NCBI GenBank assembly: GCA_012522475.1
Contig: JAAYKH010000029.1
Location: forward strand, 45,093-109,092
Length of the DNA stretch: 64,000 bases
Direction of reading: 5' to 3'
Source of the DNA: Chloroflexota bacterium
GTDB taxonomy: Bacteria; Chloroflexota; Anaerolineae; Anaerolineales; Anaerolineaceae
Of this stretch, positions 54,487-63,577 are shown piece by piece. A program made the translations under genes and the position numbers. The notes beneath the pieces were generated by a model. It made no database searches. It had not been told where the DNA came from and saw nothing but the letters and a program-made list of their open reading frames with translations. Numbering within the stretch: position 1 is the first letter of the stretch; every line of letters begins with the position of its first letter.

Positions 54487-54609
54487 TGCTTCTCCACTTT
54501 TGTTTCCGGTTGGTGTTGATTGGCTCTGTTCAGCCATAATAGGTTGCTTATGTACGATTATCGAGCTATGCAACGTTTCTCTTTCCTTTTCCATTTATTT
54601 TCAAAATCC

Positions 54610-54643
54610 AAAAAGCCAGCAGTTTGACGATCAACCCGTGGCT
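54610..54643 (-). terminator. Second leader terminator (T2)
   Basis: Minus strand: AGCCA (54643-54639) pairs with TGGCT (54618-54614), with an inner GTTGA/TCAAAC stem (one bulge) and a U-rich tail. Its left arm lies in the third copy of the GCCACGGG motif (54635-54642). Confidence 0.5.
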
Positions 54644-54682
54644 TGTGACGTTTTGGCTTTTTTGGTTTTTTACTTGGGGTTG

Positions 54683-54721
54683 AAAATAAAAAAGCCACGG
54701 GATTTGGAGCTTACCCGTGGC
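54683..54721 (-). terminator. First leader terminator (T1)
   Basis: Minus strand: GCCACGGG (54721-54714), 12-nt loop, CCCGTGGC (54701-54694), then TTTTTTATTTT. A perfect 8-bp GC-rich stem and U tract placed 26 nt after the leader-peptide stop and about 200 nt before the GNAT start: an attenuator rather than a gene-end terminator. Confidence 0.85.
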
Positions 54722-54747
54722 CAAATAACTGGTTTAGTTAAGGCTAA

Positions 54748-54843
54748 TTAATAACAGGCGCACTCCGCGAAAGGGTGATCACGTCCGGCGGGGTCGACGG
54801 AACGAAACCGAAGCAGGGGATTGTTGAAAAAGACTGTGCTCAT
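54748..54843 (-). CDS. Leader peptide, 31 residues
   Basis: ATG 54843 to TAA 54748, with AAGGA 10 nt upstream. The peptide starts MSTVFFNNPLLRFRSVD and ends FAECACY. It contains Arg12-Phe13-Arg14, a +x+ pattern of the type known to make macrolide-bound ribosomes stall. It is followed within 26 nt by an intrinsic terminator and then by acetyltransferase and efflux genes, the classical order of a ribosome-sensing attenuator. Too short for ordinary gene finders. Conservation has not been tested. Confidence 0.65.
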   Translation of the reverse strand: MSTVFFNNPLLRFRSVDPAGRDHPFAECACY

Positions 54844-54916
54844 GCGTGCGCTTTCCTTTCTGATAAAATTCTGTCCAGAGGGTCTTATCTGCAGGCTATT
54901 TGATTAATAAATCGAG

Positions 54917-54944
54917 TTTATCATATATTTTTCAATTTTGTCAA
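54917..54944 (-). promoter_or_regulatory. Promoter of the leader-GNAT-MFS cluster
   Basis: Minus strand: perfect -35 TTGACA (54944-54939), 16-nt spacer, -10 GATAAA (54922-54917) in an A/T-rich setting. Transcription would start near 54910, leaving about 67 nt before the leader ATG. Confidence 0.75.
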
Positions 54945-54961
54945 GCAAAAACTGCGAAAAG

Positions 54962-55927
54962 TTACCGTTTTTTGATAAAACCCAGGTAAATGACGGTAAT
55001 TAAACCCAAGCCGCTGGTCAAAATCAACCCTAAACCAAAGCTTTTACCATCGCTGAGGGCCTTATGCAGCGCAGATGGCGGTGAGGTGGGTGTGGGGGTG
55101 GGCATGGGTGTGCGCGTTGGAAAAGGGGTCATGGTTGGACGCGGCAGGGTAGGGGTGGGTGTTATCGGTGTGGGTGTATTGGTGATGGTTGGCGTTGCGG
55201 TTGGGTCTGCCGGTGGAATGATGATCAATTCCTGCCCCTCGTTGACCAGAGTAGTCCCCAGGCTTAATCCGGAATTGGTCAGGATTTGATCAATCGGTAC
55301 CTCGTAAGCTTCGGAAATCACCCAGAGTGTCTCACCATAACGAACCGTATGGATCACGCTGCCATCCGCATTTGGCGTGGCGGTGATGACTTGTTGAGCA
55401 GCAACCAGCAGGCTGCTGGGCTCAGTTTCGCCTGCCTGTGCACCGACGCCGCTGCTATCGGTAGAAGGTTGTTTGATTGCGGTATCACCCGGCAGGACGT
55501 TGAGCGTGTAATAAACAACACCGTTAACGGTGGCAACGCCGGCGCCGACTTTACCAGAGGCATAGGCTGTCATTGTTTGCCAGTGGATATAATCGGACCA
55601 AATTGAGTTGACAGTGTGCTGGACAGACATATTGTTGCCCATAGCAACGTTTTCTTTAATGCCATAATCGTTAGATGTGGTCCCATCGGCGCGGGTGTGG
55701 GTCCACTGACCCAGTGAAGCCATATAATCGCTGTGGCTTTGTGCAAAACTCATCAGGTAGCTGTCGACCACATAAGCGTCTAAACCCAGGCTTTGTCGTA
55801 ACTGGTTGACAGCGTTGATCAAATCTGAGGCTGAACCAGATTGTGCGTGAGCGGTGGTGGCCGGAATCAGTAATGCCACGGTAAGAGACAGAACCACCAT
55901 GATTAGCCATTGCGTGTTTAATCGCAT
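54962..55927 (-). CDS. Secreted CAP domain protein with LysM and C-terminal anchor
   Basis: 321 residues from ATG 55927. Signal peptide (VVLSLTVALLIPATTAHA), CAP/SCP-like domain about 30-160 (AQSHSDYMASLGQWTH, KENVAMGN, SIWSDYIHW), one LysM module (VRYGETLWVISEAYEVPIDQ), a long Thr/Pro linker with repeats (TNTPTPITPTPT) and a terminal helix before KKR. LysM implies peptidoglycan or glycan contact. A TATAAT box lies about 9 nt before the ATG, so the mRNA may be almost leaderless. The frame upstream to 56035 is not needed. Confidence 0.85.
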   Translation of the reverse strand: MRLNTQWLIMVVLSLTVALLIPATTAHAQSGSASDLINAVNQLRQSLGLDAYVVDSYLMSFAQSHSDYMASLGQWTHTRADGTTSNDYGIKENVAMGNNMSVQHTVNSIWSDYIHWQTMTAYASGKVGAGVATVNGVVYYTLNVLPGDTAIKQPSTDSSGVGAQAGETEPSSLLVAAQQVITATPNADGSVIHTVRYGETLWVISEAYEVPIDQILTNSGLSLGTTLVNEGQELIIIPPADPTATPTITNTPTPITPTPTLPRPTMTPFPTRTPMPTPTPTSPPSALHKALSDGKSFGLGLILTSGLGLITVIYLGFIKKR

Positions 55928-56109
55928 AATGGGATTATTATAGCTTGTTTGCTTAAAAAGGGAATTCTTGCCGCGTTTGTGATATGCTGGCGACCCAATG
56001 TTTGCAGAGTGTGATGGTCTCTGTAAGCCACCCATCCTGATTTGATTTGACCGGGATGGGTGGCGTGTAATTGGGATTAATTACGTTGATTGAGACGTAA
56101 GCAACCAGC

Positions 56110-57084
56110 TTATTTACGCTGTTGTGTGACGAGATTCACCAATCCTGCAGCAGACATGATGGAAGTGAAAGCTGTCGTGCCCAATTTTCCACCACACCCG
56201 CCCAGCAGTGGCATGCTGAGTACGAAAAGAAACCCGGTAAACAGACCGGCAACTAGCATATGCCAGAACTTCGGACAGCGAATCTGATTGGACATGCCGG
56301 CGAAACTGGCGCAGATCACCACCACGCCAAGGGGGGTGCCAATCTCTGGAACCAGTACCGGCAAAACTAACCCGCCGACCAGGCCAACAACCGAAGAGGC
56401 AAGGACAGGGCCTTTACCGAGATGGTTGTTGAGGTAGAAGGTTAGCGGCGCAGCGATCAACGCAGCGACGATTAGCCAAAGGCTGGTGTTCAATGACGGA
56501 ATTGATGAGGGGACGAATTCTCTACCCAGGATTAACCCGGTGACGACAACACTGATGAAACCCATCGCGCCTAATTTCCCGCCGAACCCACCGAAAACAT
56601 CTCGACAAAGGACGTATACCAAGCCTGCAAGGGCGCTGGCAATGATAATTCCTGTATAGGTGGGGAATAAGGCAGCAGAAGACATACCTGCAAAAGATCC
56701 GCAATACATTGGCACGGCGTATTTTGGAACAACCAGGTAGGCCACAAGGCCGACCAGGGCAGATCCAACTACCAAACCTAAACTCAGGTTATTGTTTAGA
56801 TAGAAACTAAGAATACTGCCAACAAAAACAGCGATAAACTCATAGAGTTTTGTTGAAAAATCAGCCGGCGCAAGATCAGTCTTGAGGAGTGTGTTTGCCT
56901 CTTTGTAAATGGTGAAATAAGTACCGATGGCAATAAGAACAACTGCTATGCCTGCTGCTGGATGTATTGGAAAAGATTGACGAACGGCGTTAACGAGCAG
57001 TATGGTCACTGTGATGGATAAAATGATAAATCCGATGGTCGCTGATGTTTTTGTGATAGATTTTGCTTGAGATTTGGATGACAT
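56110..57084 (-). CDS. Polytopic membrane protein with internal duplication, unknown
   Basis: 324 residues, roughly ten hydrophobic helices. Two homologous halves: FYLNNNLSLGLVVGSALVGL, SFAGMSSAALFP and GGFGGKLGAMGFIS in the first, then FYLNNHLGKGPVLASSVVGL, SFAGMSNQIRCP and GGCGGKLGTTAFTS in the second, with matching spacing of about 150 residues. The repeated Gly-rich GGxGGKLG and SFAGMS loops could form a substrate path in a two-fold pseudo-symmetric transporter. I do not recognise the family. Monocistronic, preceded by a 374-bp gap. Confidence 0.7.
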   Translation of the reverse strand: MSSKSQAKSITKTSATIGFIILSITVTILLVNAVRQSFPIHPAAGIAVVLIAIGTYFTIYKEANTLLKTDLAPADFSTKLYEFIAVFVGSILSFYLNNNLSLGLVVGSALVGLVAYLVVPKYAVPMYCGSFAGMSSAALFPTYTGIIIASALAGLVYVLCRDVFGGFGGKLGAMGFISVVVTGLILGREFVPSSIPSLNTSLWLIVAALIAAPLTFYLNNHLGKGPVLASSVVGLVGGLVLPVLVPEIGTPLGVVVICASFAGMSNQIRCPKFWHMLVAGLFTGFLFVLSMPLLGGCGGKLGTTAFTSIMSAAGLVNLVTQQRK

Positions 57085-57458
57085 GATTCTCCTCTTTATA
57101 GGGTATTGATTTGGAACGAATTTGCCTGAGTAGATGGAATTTGGTCATGAGTCTGTGATCAGAGATGAACGACGATCAAGGAGTTTGTATGCCTGACTGA
57201 AGCGTTCCTGGTTGTCCGATAATTAGATTTGTGACCAGATCTTTTCCATGTCTAATCCACCAAATTATACCAGCCTCTTATAACAAGAAAGTAATCAATG
57301 CTCAGAATGTTTTAGGAAAACTGGCACAATTTTTATTGATGAACGAGCGCAGGTCAGGTGTTAATGACGATTTTTCGGTCGGGGATTGTAATGCCAATGC
57401 AATTGGTATATTAAGGTAAAATCAGGGCAGACCAATAATATCCGGAGGATAAGGCTGA
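57085..57458. other. 374-bp intergenic region before serS
   Basis: Divergent gap carrying both promoters. TAAAAT at 57417-57422 may be the serS -10, and CGGAGGA lies before the serS ATG. No T-box features (no specifier or T-box sequence) and no small gene seen. Confidence 0.4.
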
Positions 57459-58736
57459 ATGTTAGACATGAGATTGATTCGGGAGGAACCGGAACGTGTG
57501 CGTGAGGCGCTGGTTAAGCGCCATATGGACCCCTCCCCGGTGGATAAAATTTTAACGCTGGATGAACAGCGGCGCCAGTTGATCCAGGGTGTTGAGGAGA
57601 AGCGCGCCGAGCGCAATGTGGTATCAAAAGACATCGCAAAGATGAAAGATCAGGTTGAGCGCCAGGCGAAGATCGACGAGATGCGCCAATTAGGCGATAA
57701 CATCGATGCAATTGACGCAGACTTGAAGGCGGTTGAGGTCGAGTTGAATGCGCTGGTTTCCGAGCTGCCCAATATCCCTGACCCTGATGTCCCCGTGGGT
57801 GTGGATGACAGTGATAATGTGGTCGTCCGTACAGTCGGTGAGCTGCCAGAATTTGATTTTGAACCCAAACCGCATTGGGATTTGGGGCCTGAATTGGGTA
57901 TTATTGATTTTGAGCGCGGTGTAAAACTGGCTGGATCGCGCTTTTATGTCCTCAGTGGGCTCGGGGCACGTTTGCAACGGGCGTTGATCTATTGGATGGT
58001 TGATCTGCACGTCAAACAAGGCTACCTGGAAAAATATCCACCGTTTATGGTCCGAGGCGAGATTCTATATGGGGCAGGGCAGCTGCCAAAATTTGAAGAC
58101 AATCTGTATAAGGATCACGAGGAGGATTTATGGATGATCCCCACGGCAGAGGTGCCGTTGACTGGATTGCATATGGATGAAATCCTGGATGAGGCCCAGC
58201 TTCCTCTGCGGTATACAGCTTATACAGCTTGTTTTAGAAGGGAAAAAGCCAGCGCCGGACGGGATGTGCGCGGCATCAAACGCGGTTTTCAATTTGATAA
58301 GGTGGAATTGTATACCTTCTGCCGACTGGAAGATTCGCCGGCAGAACACGACCGCATGGTTAGCGATGCTGAAGAAACGGCGGCCCTGTTGGGCTTGCCC
58401 TACCGGATGATGTTACAATCCACCGGAGATTTGGGGTTTGGCTCGCACAAGACCTATGATATTGAGATGTGGGCGCCAGGTTGCAAAGAATGGCTGGAAG
58501 TCTCGTCGATCTCAAATGTGGGCGATTTTCAGGCACGCCGCTCGGGCTTGCGTTACCGACCGACGGATGGAAAGAACACCCAATTTGTGCACACGCTGAA
58601 CGGCTCGGGGTTGGGCTTGCCGCGCACCTTGATTGCAGTCTTGGAAAATTATCAGCAAGCCGATGGATCGATTGTCATCCCGGAGGTGCTGCGCCCGCTG
58701 ATGGGTGGGGAGACTGTGATCCGCGCTGAAGGATAG
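57459..58736 (+). CDS. serS: Serine-tRNA ligase
   Basis: Charges tRNA-Ser, and also tRNA-Sec as the first step of selenocysteine synthesis. 425 residues: [19 protein letters not shown], the long N-terminal coiled-coil arm (about 30-110) that grips the variable arm, then the class II core with motif 2 around [20 protein letters not shown] and motif 3 around [19 protein letters not shown]. Normal length. Strong GGAGGA ribosome-binding site. Confidence 0.96.
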   Translation: MLDMRLIREEPERVREALVKRHMDPSPVDKILTLDEQRRQLIQGVEEKRAERNVVSKDIAKMKDQVERQAKIDEMRQLGDNIDAIDADLKAVEVELNALVSELPNIPDPDVPVGVDDSDNVVVRTVGELPEFDFEPKPHWDLGPELGIIDFERGVKLAGSRFYVLSGLGARLQRALIYWMVDLHVKQGYLEKYPPFMVRGEILYGAGQLPKFEDNLYKDHEEDLWMIPTAEVPLTGLHMDEILDEAQLPLRYTAYTACFRREKASAGRDVRGIKRGFQFDKVELYTFCRLEDSPAEHDRMVSDAEETAALLGLPYRMMLQSTGDLGFGSHKTYDIEMWAPGCKEWLEVSSISNVGDFQARRSGLRYRPTDGKNTQFVHTLNGSGLGLPRTLIAVLENYQQADGSIVIPEVLRPLMGGETVIRAEG

Positions 58737-58762
58737 GAATTAGAACTTGAAATGAGTTTTTC

Positions 58763-58799
58763 AAAAAGGACGGTCCGCAGTTCACTGACCGTCCTTTTT
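58763..58799. terminator. Bidirectional terminator after serS
   Basis: AAAAAGGACGGTC (58763-58775) and GACCGTCCTTTTT (58787-58799) form a 13-bp stem with A and T tails for either direction. Confidence 0.85.
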
Positions 58800-58914
58800 A
58801 TGATTAATGGGTAGGATGGTGGAGATGACCATGAAACTCGATACAAAGGAGGGTAGAAGGAAAACTTACTTCTTACAACCTGCCCTTTAGATTCTTAATA
58901 AATGTTTCGTTGCT

Positions 58915-59655
58915 TTAATCGGCTGAACGCCGTGCCTGGCGCGCAAGGTAGAGAGCAATCGAACCGGCGACGGCAGCGTTGAGTGAATCGATCTGGCCCT
59001 GCATGGGCAGCCGCATGAGCAGGTCGCATTTTCCTCTTACCAATCGGCGCAGGCCGATGGCTTCGTTGCCAATCACCAGACCGATAGCGCCGCGTAGATC
59101 CACCTTTTCTGGGGGTTGCGCTGCGGGCGAGTCTTCCAGCCCGATGATCCAACCGCCGGCCTGCTTGAGCTGGTCTATCGCCTGAGCCAGGTTGTGCTGA
59201 GCAATCTGGAGCAGCTCTGTAGCCCCAGAAGAGGCATTGACAACCGCCGGGGTGACCGCAGCAGCTCGAGCCAGGGGTAAGATCACGCCATGCACACCAA
59301 AGGCTTCTGCAGAGCGCAACAGGGTGCCTAAATTTTGAGGATCTTGCACCTGGTCTAAAAGTAGAACAAATAGTGGTTCACAACGCTTTTCGGCAGTGTG
59401 AATGATACTTCCCAGATCGGAATAAGGATAAGCGCCTGTACTGAGCGCCGCGCCTTGATGATTACGATCAATTCCATCAAGATCGGTGCGTCTGATCTTT
59501 TCAATCAGGACGCGCTGACTTTGGGCTAACTGGATAATTTCAACCAGGCGGCCGCTGAGCTGGGCATCTTCGGCGATCCATAGGCGGTTGATCTGGCGCC
59601 GCTTTGAGCGTAAAACCTCGTAGATCGGGTTGCGACCCGTGATCCATTCACCCAA
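58915..59655 (-). CDS. rlmB: 23S rRNA 2'-O-ribose methyltransferase RlmB-type (TrmH family)
   Basis: 246 residues, SPOUT knot methyltransferase. N-terminal L30e-like domain (ITGRNPIYEVLRSKRRQINRL), then DQVQDPQNLGTLLRSAEAFGV, GLVIGNEAIGLRRLV and RLPMQGQIDSLNAAVAGSI. This length and the GRNPIYEVL start are typical of RlmB, which methylates G2251 of 23S rRNA; TrmH-like tRNA activity cannot be excluded. It follows cysS by 3 nt, the usual bacterial pairing of cysS with rlmB, which strengthens the call. Confidence 0.88.
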   Translation of the reverse strand: MGEWITGRNPIYEVLRSKRRQINRLWIAEDAQLSGRLVEIIQLAQSQRVLIEKIRRTDLDGIDRNHQGAALSTGAYPYSDLGSIIHTAEKRCEPLFVLLLDQVQDPQNLGTLLRSAEAFGVHGVILPLARAAAVTPAVVNASSGATELLQIAQHNLAQAIDQLKQAGGWIIGLEDSPAAQPPEKVDLRGAIGLVIGNEAIGLRRLVRGKCDLLMRLPMQGQIDSLNAAVAGSIALYLARQARRSAD

Positions 59656-59658
59656 GGA

Positions 59659-61059
59659 TTACTCCCACCGCCAGGTTGAGCCTTGTGGGGTATCTTCGAT
59701 GATCACATTCAACTTGAGAAGTTCATCGCGCACGTAGTCCGAGAGTTGGTAAAGCTTCTGGTCACGCAGGTCTTTGCGTAAGGCCACTAAAAGATCAACA
59801 AACGCGTCTGCGCCAGTGGTGGTTAGCTCGGGGGGTTTAAGTTCCAGTCCGAGCACATCGGTCAGTGTTTTAAGCGCAGCCTGTGCCGGTGCCAATTGGT
59901 CATCGCTAGCCTGTTCAGAGCGGGCCTGATTGACTGCCCTGACCAGTTCGAAAATGTGACCAAGAGCGCCAGCGGTATTGAAATCCTCATCCATAGACGC
60001 GGTGAAGCCCTGCTGTGTGATTTTGATTTGTTCAGCCAGCTCCGAAAGGACTGCTTCTGGTGCGCCGACGGCATTGGGCAGCGCGGGACGCAGTCCGGAA
60101 AGCAAGCGGTCAAGCGCGCGCTGATTGGCTTCAATTACCTCGCTGTTAAAGGTGAGTGGGCTGCGGTAGTAGGAACTGAGTACAAGCAGGCGAATCACAT
60201 CGCCGGGATGATCGTTTAAAAAATCATTGATCGGCACCAGGTTTCCGGTGGATTTGGACATTTTTTCACCTTTGAGCTGGAGCATGCCATTATGCATCCA
60301 GTAGCGGGCAAAGGGCTTCCCGGTAATAGCTTCGGTTTGGGCGATCTCATTCTCATGGTGGGGAAAGATCAGGTCGTTCCCACCGCCATGGATGTCGATC
60401 TGTGGGCCGAAATGACTGAGATTCATGGCGGAGCACTCAATATGCCAGCCTGGACGGCCGGCCCCCCAGGGGCTGTCCCAGGCGGGTTCACCGGGTTTAG
60501 CTTTTTTCCACACGGCGAAATCCATGGGGTTTTCTTTGCGTTTATCGACACGGATACGGCTACCCGCGTTCATTTCCTCCAATTTTCGCCCGGAGAGTTT
60601 GCCGTAGTCCCGTATGGTTTCAACCCGGAAATAAACATCACCATCAACTTCGTAAGCAGAGCCTTTTTCAATCAGCTGACTGACCATCTTAATGATAGCA
60701 TCGATCTCCTGGGAAGCACGGGGATGTTCCGACGCTGGCAGAATATTGAGCTCGCGCAGGTTTTGCTTGAACTCCTCGATGTACTTTTCAGCCAGCTCAA
60801 ACGGATCGACGCCTAAACGATTCGCCCGATCGATAATTTTGTCATCGACGTCAGTGAAGTTCATTACGTAGTCCACATCATAACCACGGTAAATCAGGTA
60901 ACGGCGCACAATATCAAATACTAGGGCCGACATGGCATGTCCGACATGGGCGCTATCGTAAACAGTTGGGCCACATACATATATACTAACTTTTCCGGCT
61001 TGAATGGGCTCGAACTCCGATTTCTTGCGGGTAAGTGTGTTATAAATTCGTAAGGGCAT
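59659..61059 (-). CDS. cysS: Cysteine-tRNA ligase
   Basis: Charges tRNA-Cys. 466 residues, class I: HIGH-type motif HVGH (38-41) in [14 protein letters not shown], zinc ligands Cys29, GWHIECSAM and HHENE, and KMSKSTGNL for the second signature. The C-terminal anticodon domain ends in GSTWRW. Normal length. Upstream of rlmB in the same direction. Confidence 0.96.
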   Translation of the reverse strand: MPLRIYNTLTRKKSEFEPIQAGKVSIYVCGPTVYDSAHVGHAMSALVFDIVRRYLIYRGYDVDYVMNFTDVDDKIIDRANRLGVDPFELAEKYIEEFKQNLRELNILPASEHPRASQEIDAIIKMVSQLIEKGSAYEVDGDVYFRVETIRDYGKLSGRKLEEMNAGSRIRVDKRKENPMDFAVWKKAKPGEPAWDSPWGAGRPGWHIECSAMNLSHFGPQIDIHGGGNDLIFPHHENEIAQTEAITGKPFARYWMHNGMLQLKGEKMSKSTGNLVPINDFLNDHPGDVIRLLVLSSYYRSPLTFNSEVIEANQRALDRLLSGLRPALPNAVGAPEAVLSELAEQIKITQQGFTASMDEDFNTAGALGHIFELVRAVNQARSEQASDDQLAPAQAALKTLTDVLGLELKPPELTTTGADAFVDLLVALRKDLRDQKLYQLSDYVRDELLKLNVIIEDTPQGSTWRWE

Positions 61060-61103
61060 GATTGCCTGACTCCTGTGAGAAAAATTGCAAACGTTGCAGA
61101 TGA

Positions 61104-62183
61104 TTAATCGGGTTTGGCGAAGATCATTCTGCCAGCTGCTGTCTGAAGAACTTTTGTAACGGTAATTTTGATGGTTTTGCCAATATAGTTATTGCCATCT
61201 TCCACTACCACCATGGTGCCATCCTCCATGTAGCCAACACCCTGACCGTACTCTTTGCCCTCTTGAATAATCGCCATTTCTAAAGATTCGCCGGGCAAAA
61301 GAATAGCTTTGACGGCATTCGCCAGTTCGTTAATGTTCAATACTTTTACGCCTTGCAGTTCTGCAATGCGGTTAAGATTGTAGTCGTTGGTCAGGATCGG
61401 GCAATTCAGTTGACGGGCCAAAACCACCAGGCGATCGTCAACTTCGCGCACACCTTCTACGTCTAAATCGCTGATGGTGACCGGGATATTTGAGTCTTTC
61501 TGCAATTCGGACAGGACTTCCATGCCTCGTCGGCCGCGCTGGCGACGCAGGTTGTCTGCAGAATCGCTGACATATTGTAATTCATTGAGTACAAAGCGGG
61601 GAATGAGCAATTCTCCGGGCAGGAAGCCCGTGCGGGCAATGTCATAAATTCGCCCATCGATGATGGTGCTGGTATCTACCAGGATTTGGCATCTTTCACC
61701 GGTGCTGCTGGTTCGTTTTGATCGCTCTTCACTGCCTTGTCCACGACCACCAATCCGCAAAAAACTGCGCAATTCTTTTTGGCGCGAGACGAAGGTAATC
61801 ACTCCCAGGTAGCCAAAGACGATTGTCGTAACCACAGGCAGAATGTTGCCGAAAGGACGGCCCAGCAGGGACAAAGGGTAGGCCAGCAGGGCGGATAAAA
61901 CCAGTCCGACAACCAGGCCAAAAATTCCAAAAACCAGGGTTTGGGCTGATAAATCACTTAAGTTTTTTCGTAAGGCATTTATCGGTTTGACAGAAATCCA
62001 GGGTGCAATGATGAAACCCAAGATAGCGAAGAGAACCGTTGAAATAATGTAATAAACGATAACGGGTTGGGGTTGCATGGATAGGCTATGCTCAAGCAGT
62101 ACCCCCAGATGCCCCCCGAAAAAACCACCAACGGATCCAAAAACAATAAAGCCGACAATACGAGAGATAAGGTCAATAGACAT
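61104..62183 (-). CDS. Membrane PIN-TRAM domain protein (YacL-like)
   Basis: 359 residues: four hydrophobic segments (10-120), a PIN nuclease domain (ILVDTSTIIDGRIYDIA, FVLNELQYVSDSADNLRR, ILTNDYNLNRIAELQG, with metal-binding Asp residues) and a C-terminal TRAM RNA-binding domain (VGYMEDGTMVVVEDG, IGKTIKITVTKVLQT). Homologue of Bacillus YacL, a putative membrane RNase. All active-site acids seem kept. Promoter TTGACT-17-TATCAT sits just upstream, and AAAAGGAG precedes the ATG. cysS follows after a 44-nt gap. Confidence 0.88.
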   Translation of the reverse strand: MSIDLISRIVGFIVFGSVGGFFGGHLGVLLEHSLSMQPQPVIVYYIISTVLFAILGFIIAPWISVKPINALRKNLSDLSAQTLVFGIFGLVVGLVLSALLAYPLSLLGRPFGNILPVVTTIVFGYLGVITFVSRQKELRSFLRIGGRGQGSEERSKRTSSTGERCQILVDTSTIIDGRIYDIARTGFLPGELLIPRFVLNELQYVSDSADNLRRQRGRRGMEVLSELQKDSNIPVTISDLDVEGVREVDDRLVVLARQLNCPILTNDYNLNRIAELQGVKVLNINELANAVKAILLPGESLEMAIIQEGKEYGQGVGYMEDGTMVVVEDGNNYIGKTIKITVTKVLQTAAGRMIFAKPD

Positions 62184-62234
62184 GAATAATAACTCCTTTT
62201 AAAGTGCAAAATAAATAGGATAATAACAATGTTA

Positions 62235-62263
62235 ATGATAGCATGCAGATTGCGATTAGTCAA
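62235..62263 (-). promoter_or_regulatory. Promoter of PIN-TRAM gene
   Basis: Minus strand: TTGACT (62263-62258), 17-nt spacer ending TGC (extended -10), TATCAT (62240-62235). Close to the consensus for the main sigma factor. Confidence 0.75.
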
Positions 62264-62380
62264 TTAATTTGCTTGAAATGAGAAAACATTGCAAATAGAC
62301 TAAACATTATTTTCAAAGGCCTCTCGCCGTTTGTGAATGAGACAGAGCGCATTATCTGCCCTGATGCTGTTTTTCTCTTA

Positions 62381-62462
62381 TTGACAAAGCTATAAATCAG
62401 ACGGTTAAATTTGTTGTGGAGGCCGTAAAAGACTTTAACCTCCCTGAAAATCGGAGGAAAAG
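62381..62462 (+). other. Unexplained plus-strand promoter-like site and hairpins
   Basis: TTGACA (62381-62386) with GTTAAA/TTAAAT 17-18 nt downstream points into 62410-62496, where GGAGG, CCTCC and GGAGG segments alternate and could pair. No gene follows on this strand. It could drive a short antisense or regulatory RNA, or be chance. Confidence 0.25.
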
Positions 62463-62496
62463 TGAAAAAGGTGTGCTGAAGCTTTAATTTTATTAA

Positions 62497-62778
62497 TTAA
62501 GCTAATGGGGATAAATTGGCAGGCAGATTTTTGTGTGAGTCGTTCAGAGTACGCTGAATGGGTGTGCCTGCTTCTGGGTTAAGGAGCAGACTTAATTGGG
62601 CTAATGCGTGGGAATCGTATAACCGATGACCGCACAGGTCACAAACCCAAGCCGGAAAATCGGGGACGGTAATCAGATCGTCGCCGAGCCAGGTCATCAG
62701 TGTAATGGTCTGTAAGTGCTTGCGTCCCCCCTGGCATTTCTGGCAAGCATGAGTTTCAAGGTTCTCAGTCAAACGCAT
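62497..62778 (-). CDS. YgiT-type zinc finger protein
   Basis: 93 residues. CQKC (13-16) and CDLCG (46-50) form a zinc ribbon like that of the MqsA/YgiT antitoxin N-terminal domain; the middle segment LITVPDFPAWVCDLCGHRLYD is the usual pattern. The HTH domain of full MqsA is missing, and no toxin gene is adjacent, so it is an orphan, which is common in Chloroflexota. Function unknown. Confidence 0.75.
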   Translation of the reverse strand: MRLTENLETHACQKCQGGRKHLQTITLMTWLGDDLITVPDFPAWVCDLCGHRLYDSHALAQLSLLLNPEAGTPIQRTLNDSHKNLPANLSPLA

Positions 62779-62888
62779 ATGTCAAATCAATCCTTGGCGA
62801 TGATTTTATCACCAAACTTTGTTTTGGGAAGGTGTTGTGGGCGACAGTTTGCCTATTTTGTTTTTTCGATAGGGGGTGAGGCTGTTTT

Positions 62889-63494
62889 TCATTGAAAAGC
62901 CATGACGATATCTGAGCTTCGTAAAATAGCCGCCTCTGAGAGTGGCCAGTAAATCAGCAATGCCCGGCCGACAATATCATTGTGAGGGACAAACCCCCAC
63001 ATATGAGAGTCGCTGGAATTGTTGCGGTTATCCCCAAGAACGAAGTATTCATTAGGCGGGATATCCCAAGTACCAGAATAACGGGGCGCCTCGGCAATAT
63101 ACGGTTCGTAAAGCGGTTGATTATTGACATAAACAATGCCGTCCGAGATGCGAACCTGATCACCCGGCAATCCGATGACCCGTTTGATATAGTCCATATC
63201 ATTTGCACCGGGTGCATGGAAAACGATGATGTCGCCTATGGAAGGTTTCCCAAATTTATAGGCTACCCGATTAACCAGGAGAAATTCACCTGGCTTAAGG
63301 GTTGGCTGCATGCTGACATTTTCTACGCGCACCCTGGCGGAAAGGGCATTGATGGCCAGGAAGAGTACCAGTGCCAGCAGGATCGTCTCAACCGCGTCAA
63401 TTAAGAACCCGAAACAACCGGAGCGTTTTGACTTGGATTCGGATCGCTGGGTTGGGGTGGCGGAAATTTGTTCGGTGTTAATGTCGTCTAACAT
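62889..63494 (-). CDS. lepB: Signal peptidase I
   Basis: Cleaves signal peptides from exported proteins at the outer face of the membrane. 201 residues: polar cytoplasmic start, one helix (AVETILLALVLFLAINAL), nucleophile Ser61 in VSMQPTL, general base Lys104 in YIKRVIGLPGD, and GDNRNNSSDSHMWGFV near the end. One-helix Gram-positive-like form. Serves the many secreted proteins encoded nearby. Confidence 0.95.
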   Translation of the reverse strand: MLDDINTEQISATPTQRSESKSKRSGCFGFLIDAVETILLALVLFLAINALSARVRVENVSMQPTLKPGEFLLVNRVAYKFGKPSIGDIIVFHAPGANDMDYIKRVIGLPGDQVRISDGIVYVNNQPLYEPYIAEAPRYSGTWDIPPNEYFVLGDNRNNSSDSHMWGFVPHNDIVGRALLIYWPLSEAAILRSSDIVMAFQ

Positions 63495-63577
63495 GAATAA
63501 TCTTTTCTAAACTGTCTTTAAATAATTGTGCGTTCGCAATATTTTAAATTATAGCGTATCTCGATATGAAAGGTCAG

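Noticed and set aside
57085..57458. T-box riboswitch ahead of serS
   Set aside because: No T-box sequence, specifier loop or terminator/antiterminator pair could be found; the same holds for cysS.
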